A DNA stretch of 64,000 nucleotides, from positions 28,343,598-28,407,597 of the forward strand of contig CM065297.1 of NCBI GenBank assembly GCA_032871835.1, given 5' to 3'. Positions 12,480 through 23,660 of this stretch are shown here, piece by piece. The stretch's first letter is position 1. Each line of letters starts with the position of its first letter. A program made the translations under genes and the position numbers. Under the pieces are notes generated by a model. The model searched no databases. It saw nothing but the letters and a program-made list of their open reading frames with translations, and had not been told where the DNA came from. The DNA is from Dipteronia dyeriana (lineage: Eukaryota; Streptophyta; Magnoliopsida; Sapindales; Sapindaceae).

Positions 12480-12850
12480 TGACCATACGTTAACGATCGC
12501 CGATGCCAATTTTTATATAGCATCGGCTTTCTCATTTTCTCCCTCGGGATCCGAGTGATTCTATAGGTCTTGAACCTCCCAAGCAATACTCTGGATATCT
12601 CCAGTTAGGTGGCCATATTGTTGTCCTTAGCCTGGTATTCGTTCCAAGATTTGGTTAACCACCACTTGCGAGTCACTGAATATTTCTAGCTCATTTGCCC
12701 CTAATGTTGTACAAACCTTTAGTCCTACCAAAAGTGCCTCATATTCGGTCATGTTGTTAGTATCGTTAAAGTCAAACTGTAGGCACACTCTACCTAATCA
12801 CCTTCCGGGGTGGATACCACTATGCCTACTCAACTGCCATGTGTGTTTGA
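12480..12850 (-). pseudogene. Archaeal-type RNase H (aRNH) remnant
   Basis: Between RT-RNase H and integrase the minus strand reads LYVDE at its start, then FDFNDTNNMTEYEALLVGL and LEIFSDSQVVVNQI. These match the second, archaeal-like RNase H module with its Asp, Glu and Asp acidic positions. The first Asp is retained in YVDE, the Glu in TEYEAL and the Asp in SDSQ. A frameshift and several stops lie between the pieces. Presence of this second RNase H is the main ground for the Tat-lineage assignment. Confidence 0.75.
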
Positions 12851-14330
12851 CTACTCATCAACATACAGTTTCCCGATAAACTCCTTCATTTCCTTTTCCC
12901 TGAGCATCCTGATTACCTCGATGTTTGGCTCAACGAACTCAGTGATCAGGTCAGCCACAACTTGGCCCTTTATTGTGGCTCTTGGCAGGTATGCGATATC
13001 AAACTTTCCCAGTTCTATTGTCCATTTGGTTAATCTCTCAGAAATTTCAGGTTTGAACAAAATTTTCTTAAGCGGACAGTCTGTGTAAGCTTCAATTTTG
13101 TGAGCTTGAAAGTAGGGCCCCAATTTTCTTATTATGGTTACTAGCGCTAATGTCATCTGTTCGGCTGTCGAATATCTTGTTTCTGCTGATAACAAAGTCT
13201 TGTTGGTATAATACACTGGCTTCTGCACCCTTTGGTCTATTCTGACCAGTACTGGCCCATTCACCACGGCTGTGACTGATAAGTATAAGTAGAGCACCTC
13301 TCCGTCCATGGGCTTTGACAGGATATGTGCTTTACTTAGGTATTCCTTGATCTTTTGAAAAGTCTGCTCACATTCATCATTCCACTTTTCCCCTTTACCC
13401 TTTGTATTACCGTGAAAAAGGGTAAGCATTTATCTATTAACTTGCTGATAAACCAGTTCAAGGATGCTAGGCAACATGTTAGTCTTTAGATTTCCTTTAG
13501 GGTACTCGGGGACCTCATCTTCTCCGGTGCCTTTATCTTCTCCAGGTTTACTTCTATTCCTCTTTGGTGGACATAAAATCGAGAAACCTGCCCAAAGGCA
13601 CCCTGAACATACACTTCTTTGGATTAAGCTTCATGCCAAAGTTCCTCAGTACCCTGAATGTTTCACTGAGATCTACTACGTGCTTCCTGGTTGTTATGCA
13701 CTTTGTTAGCATGTTGTCCATATATACTTCCATATTTCTACCGATCTATCAGGCAAACATCTTATTTATCAATCTCTGGTAGGTTGCCTCGACATTTTTG
13801 AGACCAAAGGTCAACGCTTTATAGCAGTATAACCCTTGGTCGGTTATGAATGAGGTATTTTCTTTATCTGGTTCGAATATCCTGATCTTGTTGTAACTCG
13901 AGTAGGCATCCATGAAGCTTAGTAGTTTGTGACATGTTGCATCTACTAGCTGGTCAATCTGAGGCAAGGGGAAGCTATCCTTTGGGCATGCTTTGTTAAG
14001 ATAAGTGAAATCGACTTACATTCGCCATTGCCCATTCTTCTTTTTTACAAGTACCACATTTGCAACCTACTCTGGGTACCGTACTTCCCTTATCGATCCT
14101 ACCACAAACAATTTTCTACTTTTTCTATGATTGCTTGACTCTTCTCAGGGTCAAATCGCCTTCTTTTCTAGATAACCAATTTCTTATTGGTATCAACCAC
14201 AAGGTAGTGGGAGATTATCTTAGCATTGATCCCTGGCATGTCTTCATGCTTCCATGCGAACACATCCTTATATTCTTTTAACTGGTCAACCATCTCATTT
14301 TGAACTTGCTCCATCAATCAAGCTCCTAGT
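12851..14330 (-). pseudogene. Reverse transcriptase and RNase H of the Tat element
   Basis: From right to left: an upstream RT segment, then LPQIDQLVDATCHKLLSFMD and YKALTFGLKNVEATYQRL (13967-13749). The catalytic box reads YMDN at 13724-13713 where active enzymes have YxDD, so the second Asp is replaced by Asn. The RNase H block at 13429-12851 is a 192-residue open stretch with PVYYTNKTLLSAETRYS and EAYTDCPLKKIL. In-frame stops lie between these parts. Both the altered catalytic box and the stops show the copy cannot transpose on its own. Confidence 0.88.
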
Positions 14331-14389
14331 TTTATTGTTTGCTCAGAATTTCTATTGTCAATCCTGACCTTCATGGTTGGTTTGTCTTC

Positions 14390-15000
14390 TTTGGTTGTCC
14401 CATCATCTAGAGATGTCTCTCTTGGGTCCAGGTCGAACCGGGTTGGAGTTTCTGCTTCAGTCTTCTCTTCATCCATCTTTGGGTTGCTCTCATCTTCCAA
14501 GAGATTTATTTGCATTACTCCAGAATCTGCTTTTTCTCTGTACACTGCCAAGTTTACCTTCCTTGCCCATTCTTGAGAGCTTTTCATGATTTCCCCTCTG
14601 ACTCCCGTTAGGAATTTTACAGTCAAGGCATATGTTATGGTCATGGTATTTGATTTGTACCTTCCTAACAAAGTGTTGTAGAGCCAATTCTCCACATCAA
14701 CGACCACAAAGTCAAGGAGTATTGTCTTTAAGTAAAGGTAACTTTCGATCTCCATAGGCAACTTCACAGTCCCCAGCGACCTCGCTCCTGCTCTTCCAAA
14801 TCCTCTGAGCTGGACCAAAAGTGGTTATAGATCCTTTCTTTACAATCCAAATTGGTTTAACACCCCTATCCATAGGATATCCGTTGAGCTCCCATTGCCT
14901 ATCTATACTCTTCTTACTTATCTATGGCCCACATGAACTGACACCATAATTGCATCATTTGGCCTGACTTCCAACCCATGTGCGTCAAACTTAGAAAACA
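14390..15000 (-). pseudogene. Aspartic protease region of the Tat element
   Basis: The active-site region is at 14906-14870, reading RV-stop-IGNGSSTDIL. Relatives have a D at the position that is Gly here (codon at 14899-14897). Downstream, GTVKLPMEIESY, LDFVVVDVENWLYNTLLGR and TVKFLTG (14760-14600) follow the usual protease C-terminal pattern. The 166-residue open frame from 14818 covers this and continues into an acidic linker before RT. The catalytic Asp substitution and the stop next to it mark it as inactive. Confidence 0.75.
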
Positions 15001-15599
15001 CTATAGGATCCCAGCCTTGCTTAAGCTTTTTATGGTCAGGAACCAATGAATTTACTTCCAAACTTCTTTATCCTTCGATTGCTTCTCTAACTTTAGTCAT
15101 TCTCTCCTAACAGCTCTTCCCAGTGTGTGATTCGTCAAAGATAGTACTGATTGCTCCGCTATCCAAACCTCTTCTAGTACTAGGGTAGCTTTTAGGGGGA
15201 TCCATTTAACAGTCACCCCATCCTTTAGGATCACATCTTTAAAGTGCCCTTCTCTGATCAAATTTTAGATATAATCTCAACTGATAGCACTTGAAAGTCT
15301 CATGGAAACTGATAATACTTGGTGGTGTCCCTTCTCGTAAAGCTGGATTGCTTCAGGGGTCTCTTGTACAGGTTCTTGTCCACTATTATATTTAGGATTT
15401 CCTCTTACCTTTTAGCCAACGGGATATAATTGGCGTATTTCCTTTTAAAAGATTTACCACATTTCTGGTCATCATCCTTACGACCATCCTTTTTCTTTCC
15501 TAGATTATTCTTCTAATCCCATTTGTCGTTACCTTTTGAGCTACCATCCTTAGTTTTATGACTGTTGTCTGGTCGACCACCGTGTATGAACTCTCCTCA

Positions 15600-16700
15600 T
15601 TGGGCTTTTTGTTCCTAATCAACCAGCGTGTATCCCCCGACATCATATACCATGTTTGTATATATAGTTGGCCCATTCTGCCTTAGGCTCAATGACAATT
15701 GGTTGTGCTGTAAGCTATTAACGAATGCAGATACCATCGCGTCATCATTGGGATCCTGCACCTCTGATACTTCTTGGGAAAATCTGGTTATGCATTCTTT
15801 CAACTTCTCGTCCTTCCTTTGCTTTATAGTTGACAAAACGGATATTGATTTTCGTCGCTAGATGCTCCCGTAAATTGCCTAGTGAAGGCTTGTATCAATT
15901 CTTTAAAGTTTCTAACCGATCCTCTGGCGAGACCACCAAACAACCTAGACCCTTGGTCCTCTAGTGTATAAGGGAACAACTTGTACTTAAGTGCATCATT
16001 ATAGTAGTATTGTGCCATTGCACTCTAATACCTTCTAACTGGCTATTGAGGGTCGGTGTTGGCCTTGAACAGCTCCACATACGGATCCTGAACCTTTTAG
16101 AAAAGTGGGCTTGCCTTATGGATTCATCGAACGGACTACCAGAGTTTCCAATCAGTAGATTACCCTGACCCTGCCTTCGTTCCAAGGCTTTTATCATTCT
16201 TAACATGACCTCTTGTTTGCCTTCTAGCACCTCATGCTTATTGAATCTCTAATGGATTGTGAGGCCGTAGGTGTCCCTAGAGACCTACCAAGTAATTTGA
16301 ACATCATGGAGGTTGTTCCTGACTACATGATTTGTTTCTCTACGCCTCCCGAGCGGAGCGTCCTCATCCGTAGAGACTGATCGGGATCCAGTTTTACGAC
16401 CTCCATACCTATCTTTTTGATAGTACCTTGTTTCCCCTTCATGATTTCTTCGAACATCCGCCTGCGTACCGGGCTCCCTGTGTTCATTTGCTTCCCGACT
16501 CCTTCGGCTTCCATGCCCTCTGGGATCCTAGCCTTCATGGTGACCATCCATTCTTCGGGTATGTTCCCTTCTCTCACGACGACACCCCCTATCTTTTTCA
16601 AATTTCTACGAAGTGTTTGGAGTTGTTGACACTATATCGGAGCATAAATTGGGATCCTGGGCTACCACCGGTGTCGACAACTGGTATGGAAAGGTTAGAC
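15600..16700 (-). pseudogene. gag of the Tat element
   Basis: The retrotransposon gag core (PF03732-like) is readable as AMAQYYYNDALKYKLFPYTL, RNFKELIQAFTRQFTG, KDEKLKECITRFSQEV and DAMVSAFVNSL between about 16020 and 15650. It is preceded by SPFDESIRQAHFSKRFRI and a basic, Gly/Met-rich N-terminal stretch at 16601-16323. At least two frame changes are needed to read it through. It lies just downstream, in element sense, of the LTR and primer-binding site. Confidence 0.8.
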
Positions 16701-17000
16701 TGGTGGTGGTTGTTATGTTAATTCCATGTCTAGCGATGTCTTCAATGACTCTTCGCAGGGATTCTTAAATTTGCCTGAATGCATCTGTGGAAACATCGAG
16801 AAAGAGTCTGTGGTGGTTATCACGTCTTATCCGGTAAAGGTTGGAGCCCGGGAAGGTGAATCTCCCCCAACAATGCTGGTGTTGGCTATACCAGGGTTAT
16901 TAACTCCACGTGGTGTACCCGGGTCACGTGGAGATTGACCTTCATCTCTGTTATTTGCTATATTACTATTCTCACAAGTCTTATTAGAAGTTGATTATTC

Positions 17001-17020
17001 CCCATCCTTCTAGTGCTAAT
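17001..17020 (-). other. Primer-binding site of the Tat element
   Basis: Directly inside the right LTR, the minus strand reads ATTAGCACTAGAAGGATGGG. It begins immediately after the LTR terminus ...CAACA, as a primer-binding site should. It does not match initiator tRNA-Met. I cannot assign the tRNA from memory with confidence. Confidence 0.5.
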
Positions 17021-17783
17021 TGTTGACACTGATTTTTGGATTAGATTTAATTAATCACTTATCGAACAAGTAAATAAGAATAAATAGTCAGATTATGACT
17101 TGAAATAAATAAACAAGACGCAATATTTTACGTGGTAAAACCCTAAGGTGGGGAAACATCCACGGTGACGGCAAGAAGAATTAACAATGAACAAAAAGAT
17201 TACACACTCAAATTTCTCTTGCACTCATGTAAGCTTAATTTAACCTGTTAATATGATCTATTTATACACGCATAGAACCCCAAATCTTGATGTACAAGTA
17301 AGGAAAGTTCCCGTAATTTAATGTAACTCTAATTTATTAGAGTAGTGTTTATTCTTCTTTCCCGTTTCGCATTGACTATATTTCGATTGTATTTAGATCT
17401 TTTACCTAATTTGGACTCTAATATCTATAAAGAAGTTTATTTCCTTATCAAAGTGTGCTTCAAGATACCTTGTTTGAATCAGACTCTTTTTCTACATGTT
17501 TGAGTCGTAACTGCATTAAATCATAATGTTATCCACGTGTCGCTTGGCCAACCATCTGCCCATTCCGACCAGACTTCTTTCTCCTCGACTGGTGGTTTCA
17601 CCCCGATCATAGGATTTGGGCCGACCATTTGGGTAATCCCGATTGAATTTTCATTATCTCGTCTATCTGATCGTTTAGGCAACCCCGATTAGTCGTTATG
17701 AAAGCATATTTGGTCAACTTAGATGGATTTGGTATTGTTGACGTTTGTTGATGTGTCATGCTCTCCAAATTAAACCAATAACA
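17021..17783 (-). repeat. 5' LTR (element sense) of the Tat element
   Basis: It is 763 bp, starting TGTTGACACTGA and ending CCAATAACA, so the ends are the canonical TG...CA. It carries one copy of the block that is quadrupled in the other LTR. It holds an intact U5 hairpin with CGTGG at 17131-17135 and CCACG at 17160-17164. Confidence 0.92.
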
Positions 17784-17930
17784 ATACCAAATACAGCAAA
17801 GATCAAAATACATGCATAGGGGGCGATTGCATGATTTATTTTCTCTGGAGGAGAAGTGATAGGACCCATCCCTCCTAAATAATAGGATGTGTAGTGGCAT
17901 TTATGGATTACAAATATTGGAGCATCTCTA
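17784..17930. repeat. ~306-bp tandem repeat, right part
   Basis: After the target duplication ATACC the third repeat unit resumes with AAATACAGCAAAGATC and runs to about 17880. A fourth unit then starts (AGGATGTGTAGTGGCATT) and breaks off near 17,920 at a sequence beginning GGAGCATCTCTAAAAG. Confidence 0.85.
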
Positions 17931-18565
17931 AAAGACTCTTATATTTTCACTTTTCAAATGTCTATTTACTTACCTTGGTGGCAATTTGAGGAGTGAAAAA
18001 AGAAGAGTTATTGCAAAAGACTTTTTTAATTAGAAATATGTTTATATTATTTTAAAGAAAACACTCAAATTCCCCTCCCTCTTAACAAATCTAATTACCC
18101 TCCATTTTTTCAAGTTAGAAATAATAACTTTTCAAATACACCAGTTTCATACATGTGAAACTAGTATTATTTTTAGGTGGATATAAAAATTATTTGAATG
18201 ACCTTCTAAAGTATCAATATGTTATTATTATATATTCAATATTAGTCTCATTTTAAATATCTAAACCTTTCTAACGGTATAATTTTTATAAAAATAAAAA
18301 TTTTAAATTCAAACTTTTTATATATTAATTGAATTTGATTAAAAATATAAAAATGGATATAGATGTCAAATATTAATGATGACGTGATATAAAAAATAAT
18401 ATAATATAATTGATGAGGGAGAAGTGTAGGAAAAAAAACATACGGCGGAACCGAAAAAATTATATTGGTATATAACAAAAAACAATTCTTAAAAGTGAGA
18501 ACCTTAACCCCTGATTAATTAACATATATTTAAAAAGTATTGTACTTTTTTTCCCATGACAATTG
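17931..18565. other. AT-rich intergenic stretch
   Basis: No gene is visible. The left edge (GGAGCATCTCTAAAAGACTC) looks like a MITE terminus, but I find no matching inverted end within the next kilobase. The rest is very AT-rich low-complexity DNA. Confidence 0.5.
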
Positions 18566-18569
18566 ATAT

Positions 18570-19670
18570 TGTGTTAATATTGAAACCGCAAGATCTTTTA
18601 ATCCAATCACTAACGCGAATTATCTAGGAATGTAAGCTCCCCTTATTCGAATTGTGTACCTAAGGATGGAAAAACAAATAACATTTTTCTTTTGTTAGTC
18701 ACAATAACCCTCCTAGAGAAAAACAAAGAACATTTGGTCACTTCTGAATTCTCAATCTTTTGATCAACCCAATTCAAAGTTGTGCACAAAGCCTTTTGAT
18801 ATAAAAGCTAATAGTGTACTATTGAAAACAAGAACGCTCTCTTTCTCTTTTTTCTAATTCAGAGTTCTTGGAAGTGTTTTTTCTTTGAAATGTGTTCTAA
18901 GGAAGAAATGTGATATTCTGAACTCATACACGACCTTAAGGCATTGAGTTATATATATATATAAGATCCAATCAAAGTGAGGTCGTTTTGGAAAAAAAAT
19001 TTCTAGCTTCCTCTGCGTGCGCTGGTGACGTGCGCTGGTCAAGTAGCGCACCACCAGCGCACAACCTATTTTTAAAACAGGCGTTGGACGAGTGGCGCAT
19101 CCCTGTAGCGCAACACAACCGCAGATTCTCTCGGATGTTTGCGCTGGTGAGGCTGCGCTAGACGAGTGGCGCACCACCATCGCAAGCCCACATTTTTCAA
19201 CTACGCGCGGGTGCAGCAACGCAGCTCAGTGGCTCAACACTAGCGACAGTCCACTGTGAAAGTTGCGCTGGTGAAGTGCGTTGGTCGAGTAGCGCACCAC
19301 CAGCGCAAGACCTATTATTTCAACACTCAAATGCATAAAAAAAATAAGTTCAAGAGTGATGAAATTGCATCCTATTTTAATGCCTAGCATTACATACAAC
19401 TTTCATAGCAAGATGCAAATAGGTCAACAAGAGTCATTTAAACTAAAATGCACACAAGAAAACACTCAACATATAAGATCAAGAGTTATGCATGAATATG
19501 TGAGTGTGTGCAACTATCTCTTCAAAGTAAGTAAGCACAAGAATTTTACCTTTGATGCTTCTCCTCTTGAGGTCTTGAGAGCCTAAGCTACCCTTACATG
19601 AACCCCAACAATGTGGTTGTTCACGAAATAAGTCAATCAACAAATGAGGACTTTTCAGGTTCTGGATATC
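18570..19670 (-). repeat. Copia-type LTR-like fragment
   Basis: Its right end, read on the minus strand, parallels the start of the family-A LTR: GACTTATTTCGTGAACAAC against GGCTTATTTCATGACAAAC, then a GTAGCTTAGG block. A GC-rich palindrome island follows at 19010-19310, then a TA-rich TATA-like run (18945-18963). The left end, TATCA-AT-TGTCATGGGA, could be a decayed LTR end plus primer-binding site. It is similar in layout to families A and B but clearly diverged. No target duplication was found. Confidence 0.45.
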
Positions 19671-20149
19671 GTATTTCACTGTGATCCTATTCAATGCACC
19701 TAGTGTACTAGATTGTTTTACCCAAAGACACTACACTTTGATGATTTTAGACCCATCATAACACATTTGATCTCACTCAAATGCTAGAAAAAGAATCTAC
19801 AACTTTAATAAGGAAAAAGCGCCTAAGTCATATTCATATCACACTTATACAAATCTTGTCAATCAAAGATATCTAGGTGAAATAGTACAAACAAGATATA
19901 TACAAACACATATACAAATATAAAGAGATAAAGATAGTGTCACTAGACACAATATTTTTATGTAGTAAAACCTCCGAAGAGGAAACATCCACGGATTAAA
20001 TCCACAACCACCAGTAAAATGAGTCCACAATGACAAATAAAAGATACACTCTCAATGTAGTGACCAATTCCCATGATACACCCTCACAACTATCTCTTCT
20101 ATCCTCTCATCGGGCCTAGTGAACCACCTTACCTACTCCCTATCCAAAA

Positions 20150-20380
20150 TGTGCCTAACACACCTCTAGGAAGCAACTTCCTATCCAAGACCTCAGGTCT
20201 CTAAGAAGATTCCTTGTGTGCCTATGCGGATCCTTTTGAACCTAGACAAGACTTCTTACTTAGCTATCCGAGTCCTCCTGACTTTAGCTAAGACTTTCTC
20301 ACTTGGTTATCCAAGTTCTCCTAACTCTAACCAAGAATTTCTTGCTTGACTCCAAGACTTCATGCCTTTTACAAGGACTT
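20150..20380. repeat. Short-hairpin array, copy 1
   Basis: Imperfect ~43-60-bp units of the form (stem)-(5-nt loop)-(stem) followed by CAAGACTT. Stems here are partly decayed (GAGTC-CTCCT-GACTT; AAGTT-CTCCT-AACTC). It corresponds to the better preserved arrays at 21400 and 24740. Confidence 0.6.
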
Positions 20381-21399
20381 TCTAAGTGATCATGAATGCA
20401 AAACACATCCAAGCACACAGCATAGAATATGATGATCAACACATCCTGTGGGAACGAGACATATGCATGAAAGTTCACAAATTAAAATTGTCTAGTTATT
20501 ATGCATGAATAAAAATTCTAGAATATGTGAAATACCAAAACACATTTAATTTCTAGATTTATTCATGTCACTAAACCTTGAATCAATGATATACATTTAA
20601 GCACATATTCAAGAGTTAGTATCAAACAAAAATCATGTTAGATTCACAAAATATGATCAATAAAAGTTCTAGTAAGAAATTTAGAGCATATATTCACAAA
20701 GTTTTCAATACAAACCTATTAAGCTCTAAATATATAAGAAATTGTGATAATCCTAGATATGATCAATTAATGAGACCTAGCACAAGTAGAGACTATTACT
20801 TATCAAAATCGATCAATTTAATCACAAAATAGTCTTTAAAAGTTAATCACAGACTAATGTTTATCCCTCTAGATAGTCTTTATCATAAGATATGAGTCAA
20901 ATAGAACACATATAGACTATTGACAAACAATATCAAATAAACTTGATTTGCCAAAAGTTAATAACTTGCAAGTGAAGTAACAATACTTAAAGACTTAAAT
21001 CAACAACTACTTATACACAAGATTTACTTAACAAGAATAGAGATATTATACAATTAAAAACAACTAAGTTGTATTCATATCACACTTATATAAATCTTGT
21101 CAATCAAAGATATCTAGGAGAAATAGTACAAACAAGATATGAACAAACACATATACAAATATAAAGAGATAGAGATAGTCACTAGACACAATATTTTATG
21201 TGGTAAATCCTCCGAAGATGAAACATCCACATGTTGAATCCACCACCATCGGTAAAATGAATCCATTATGACAAAGAAAAGATACACACTCAAAATAGTA
21301 ACCAAATCCCATGATACACCCATCAAGCTATCACTTCTATCCTACCCTCGAGCCTAGTGAACCACCATACCTACTCCCTATCCAAGATGTGCCCAACAC

Positions 21400-21640
21400 A
21401 CCTCTAGGAAGCTTCCTATCCAAGACCTCCAGTCTCCAGGAAGATTCTTTGCTTGCCTATCCGGATCTTCCCGATCCTAGATAAGACTTCTTGCTTAGCT
21501 ATCTGAGTCATCTTGACTCTATATAAGACTTTCTCACTTGGTTATCTGAGTTCTCCCAACTCTAACCAAGAATTTCTGGCTTGACTATCCGAGTCCTCTC
21601 GACTCTAGCTAAGACTTCATGCATTTTACAAGGAATTTCT
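21400..21640. repeat. Short-hairpin array, copy 2
   Basis: Successive units contain GGATC-TTCCC-GATCC, GAGTC-ATCTT-GACTC, GAGTT-CTCCC-AACTC and GAGTC-CTCTC-GACTC, each followed by a CTA..AAGA tail. The arms change together between units while the loop stays about 5 nt. Confidence 0.75.
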
Positions 21641-23446
21641 AAGTGATCATGAATGCAAAACACATCCAAGCACATAACATAGAATATGATGATAAACACA
21701 TCCTACGGGAACTAGACATAAGCATGAAAGTTCACAAATCAAAATTTTCTAGTCACTATGCATGAATAAAAATTCTAGAATATGTGAAACACCAAAACAC
21801 ATTTAATTTTTAGATTTATTAATGTCACTAAACCTTGAATCAATCATATACATTTAAGCACATATTCAAGATTTAGTATAAAAAAAAAATCATGCTAGAT
21901 TCGCAAGATATGATCGATAAAAGTTCTAGCAAGATATATAGAGCATGTATTCACAAAGTTTTCAATACAAACTTATTAAGCTCTAAATATACAAGAAGTT
22001 GTGATAATCTAAGATATGTTCAATTAATGAAACCTAGCAAAAGTAGAGACTATTACTTATCAAAATCAATCAATTTAAGCACAAAATAGTCCTAGACAGA
22101 AAGTTAGCACAATACAAAACATAAACACATGAAAACATAGGTTTTAAGAAAACCTAACTCAACATGCAAGGTTCTAATCAAGTTCAATCTAGCTTTAATA
22201 GAATCTAAACTCTAATCAATCTTTTATACATCACACATACATGTATTGAAAAACGAAAAATCAAGGTAATTGAACACTTTTAAGTGAAAGTTCCCTAAAA
22301 ACGTGTGTGTGTAAACCTAGAGGGGGAGGGGGGGGTAAATAGGTTTTAATCAAGTCAATTACCAATTTTTCTTGATTATTCAATATTCAAAATTCACCCA
22401 ATAAAACAAACACACAACATCAAGTGTACGGTGCGGAAGTATAAATAACACAAGATGTATATGTGGAAACCCTCCAAATGGGAAAAACCACGGGCTGTTA
22501 AGTGCGCCACACTCTGTCACAGAAATCCACTATATGAATAAAAGGTTACACCCTCAAGTGATTCTCGACTCTCGACAACCTCAGGCTATGGACACCGCCA
22601 CTCGCCACTTTTGGTTCAGTCCCTAGTGATATCCCCTGATACACTACTCTTGGCGTGAACGCCTCCTACTCTACCCCCTAGGGCCTTTTACAGTGGCACC
22701 CGACCAATTGCTTGTCAACCCACCCTTGGTTGCAAGACTTCCCTTGCTTGTGCAACTTCACACCGAAGCCACAAGACTTGACTCAATGAAGAGTTCAACA
22801 ACCTATGTGAATATGATGAAATATTCAAACATGCAAATAATGCTAGGCAAAACACTAAATGCTTATCTAGGAATTTAAGAATGTCACTAAGTACAATTCC
22901 TAGATATCAATGTCTAATGAAATGTTCATAAAGACTTAACTAGATATAGTTATGCAACATTATATCCTAGTTATCAAACAATGCCATTTCAACATATGTT
23001 GTCATTAAGCATGGCATGGTCATTAATGCAATCATCAAAATGCAATTAATATGACCTAATCAATAATGTCTAAATACAATGCATAGAGACTTAGTAGGAA
23101 GGGCAAATATGTCCTAAATTAAAGCTATCAACAGACAAACCCAATCATGTTATCAAGACTCTTAAATATATGCAATAACTAGAGTCTAGATATTTAATCA
23201 TGCAATAAACACCTAATCTAGAGTAAGAAGAACAATAAAAAATATTCAATGAAGTTCTTACTTACCTAGTCATGAAACCAAGAACACCCATGCTCATATG
23301 ATGAAGAATGATGCAAGATGAAGATGAGTTTTGGGTTTGGAGAGTTAATCAAGCTTTAATGAAGCTTTCTCTCTCAAGAATTTCTCTCTCCCACTCTAGG
23401 GTTCGTTTTTTAGAGTCATACTTATGAAGAAGATGAGTTAAGGATG

Positions 23447-23454
23447 TATTTATA
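23447..23454 (-). promoter_or_regulatory. TATA box of the family-A LTR (left copy)
   Basis: The minus strand reads TTATAAATACATCC, and the same sequence occurs in the other LTR. It lies about 65 bp downstream, in element sense, of the GC-rich palindrome island and upstream of the leader. This fits an LTR promoter. Confidence 0.6.
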
Positions 23455-23515
23455 ATGCCCAAGTGAAATGACATCGTTTTGGATGAAGAAAACAAAGTTT
23501 CGTCACAAACCGATA

Positions 23516-23660
23516 TGCATGCTACGGCCTAGGCAAGTGTCCAGACCGCGGTCTTGTGCAGCATGGCACGGCTGGACATTACCGCTGCCTAGGTCGCTGG
23601 CTAGGCATGGCACCAAAAGAGGTCTAGGCCACGGTACACGCAAGACAGCACAACAGCTCG
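23516..23660. promoter_or_regulatory. GC-rich palindrome island in the family-A LTR (left copy)
   Basis: This is a sharply GC-rich, CpG-rich block inside an AT-rich LTR. It contains the perfect 12-bp palindrome AGACCGCGGTCT and the inverted pair GCTCGAGC/TTCGAGC. It sits just upstream of the TATA box in element sense. Sirevirus LTRs are known to carry CpG-rich palindromic motifs at this place. Confidence 0.55.

Larger units (their letters stand above)
3964..17783 (-). mobile_element. Tat-lineage Ty3/gypsy LTR retrotransposon with antisense extra ORF
   Basis: The element is 13.8 kb, bounded by LTRs that start TGT and end CA (right copy), with a 5-bp target duplication ATACT/ATACC at 3959-3963 and 17784-17788 that differs by one transition. 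Element sense is the minus strand. Order from the right is LTR, primer-binding site, gag, protease, RT-RNase H, a second archaeal-type RNase H, integrase, then a 5-kb 3' region holding a gene on the opposite strand. A second RNase H plus an extra ORF downstream of integrase is the known hallmark of Tat/Retand/Ogre-type elements. All coding parts carry stops, frameshifts and catalytic substitutions, so the copy is dead. It landed in the third unit of the 306-bp repeat. Confidence 0.92.
19690..22284 (-). repeat. Family-B copia-type LTR, left part, with internal 1,257-bp duplication
   Basis: It aligns with the solo LTR at 24283-26887 but contains the same block twice. Equivalent points such as ATGCTAGATTC/ATGTTAGATTC recur at 20632 and 21889, a period of 1,257 bp. 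Both halves carry the U5-type hairpin (about 19957-19993 and 21196-21232) and an array of short hairpins (about 20150-20380 and 21400-21640). The LTR is cut at 22284 by the family-A element and continues at 31928. Short open frames of 65 residues occur at the same place in both halves, but they are low-complexity shadows, not genes. Confidence 0.7.

Noticed and set aside
20635..22089. Two near-identical 65-residue open frames 1,257 bp apart
   Set aside because: Similarity is explained by the DNA duplication inside the LTR. Differences between them are spread over codon positions with no protein family match.
22693..22878. Small open frame repeated at 30160-30369
   Set aside because: It is present only because the two family-A LTRs are copies of each other. 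No domain, and antisense to the element.
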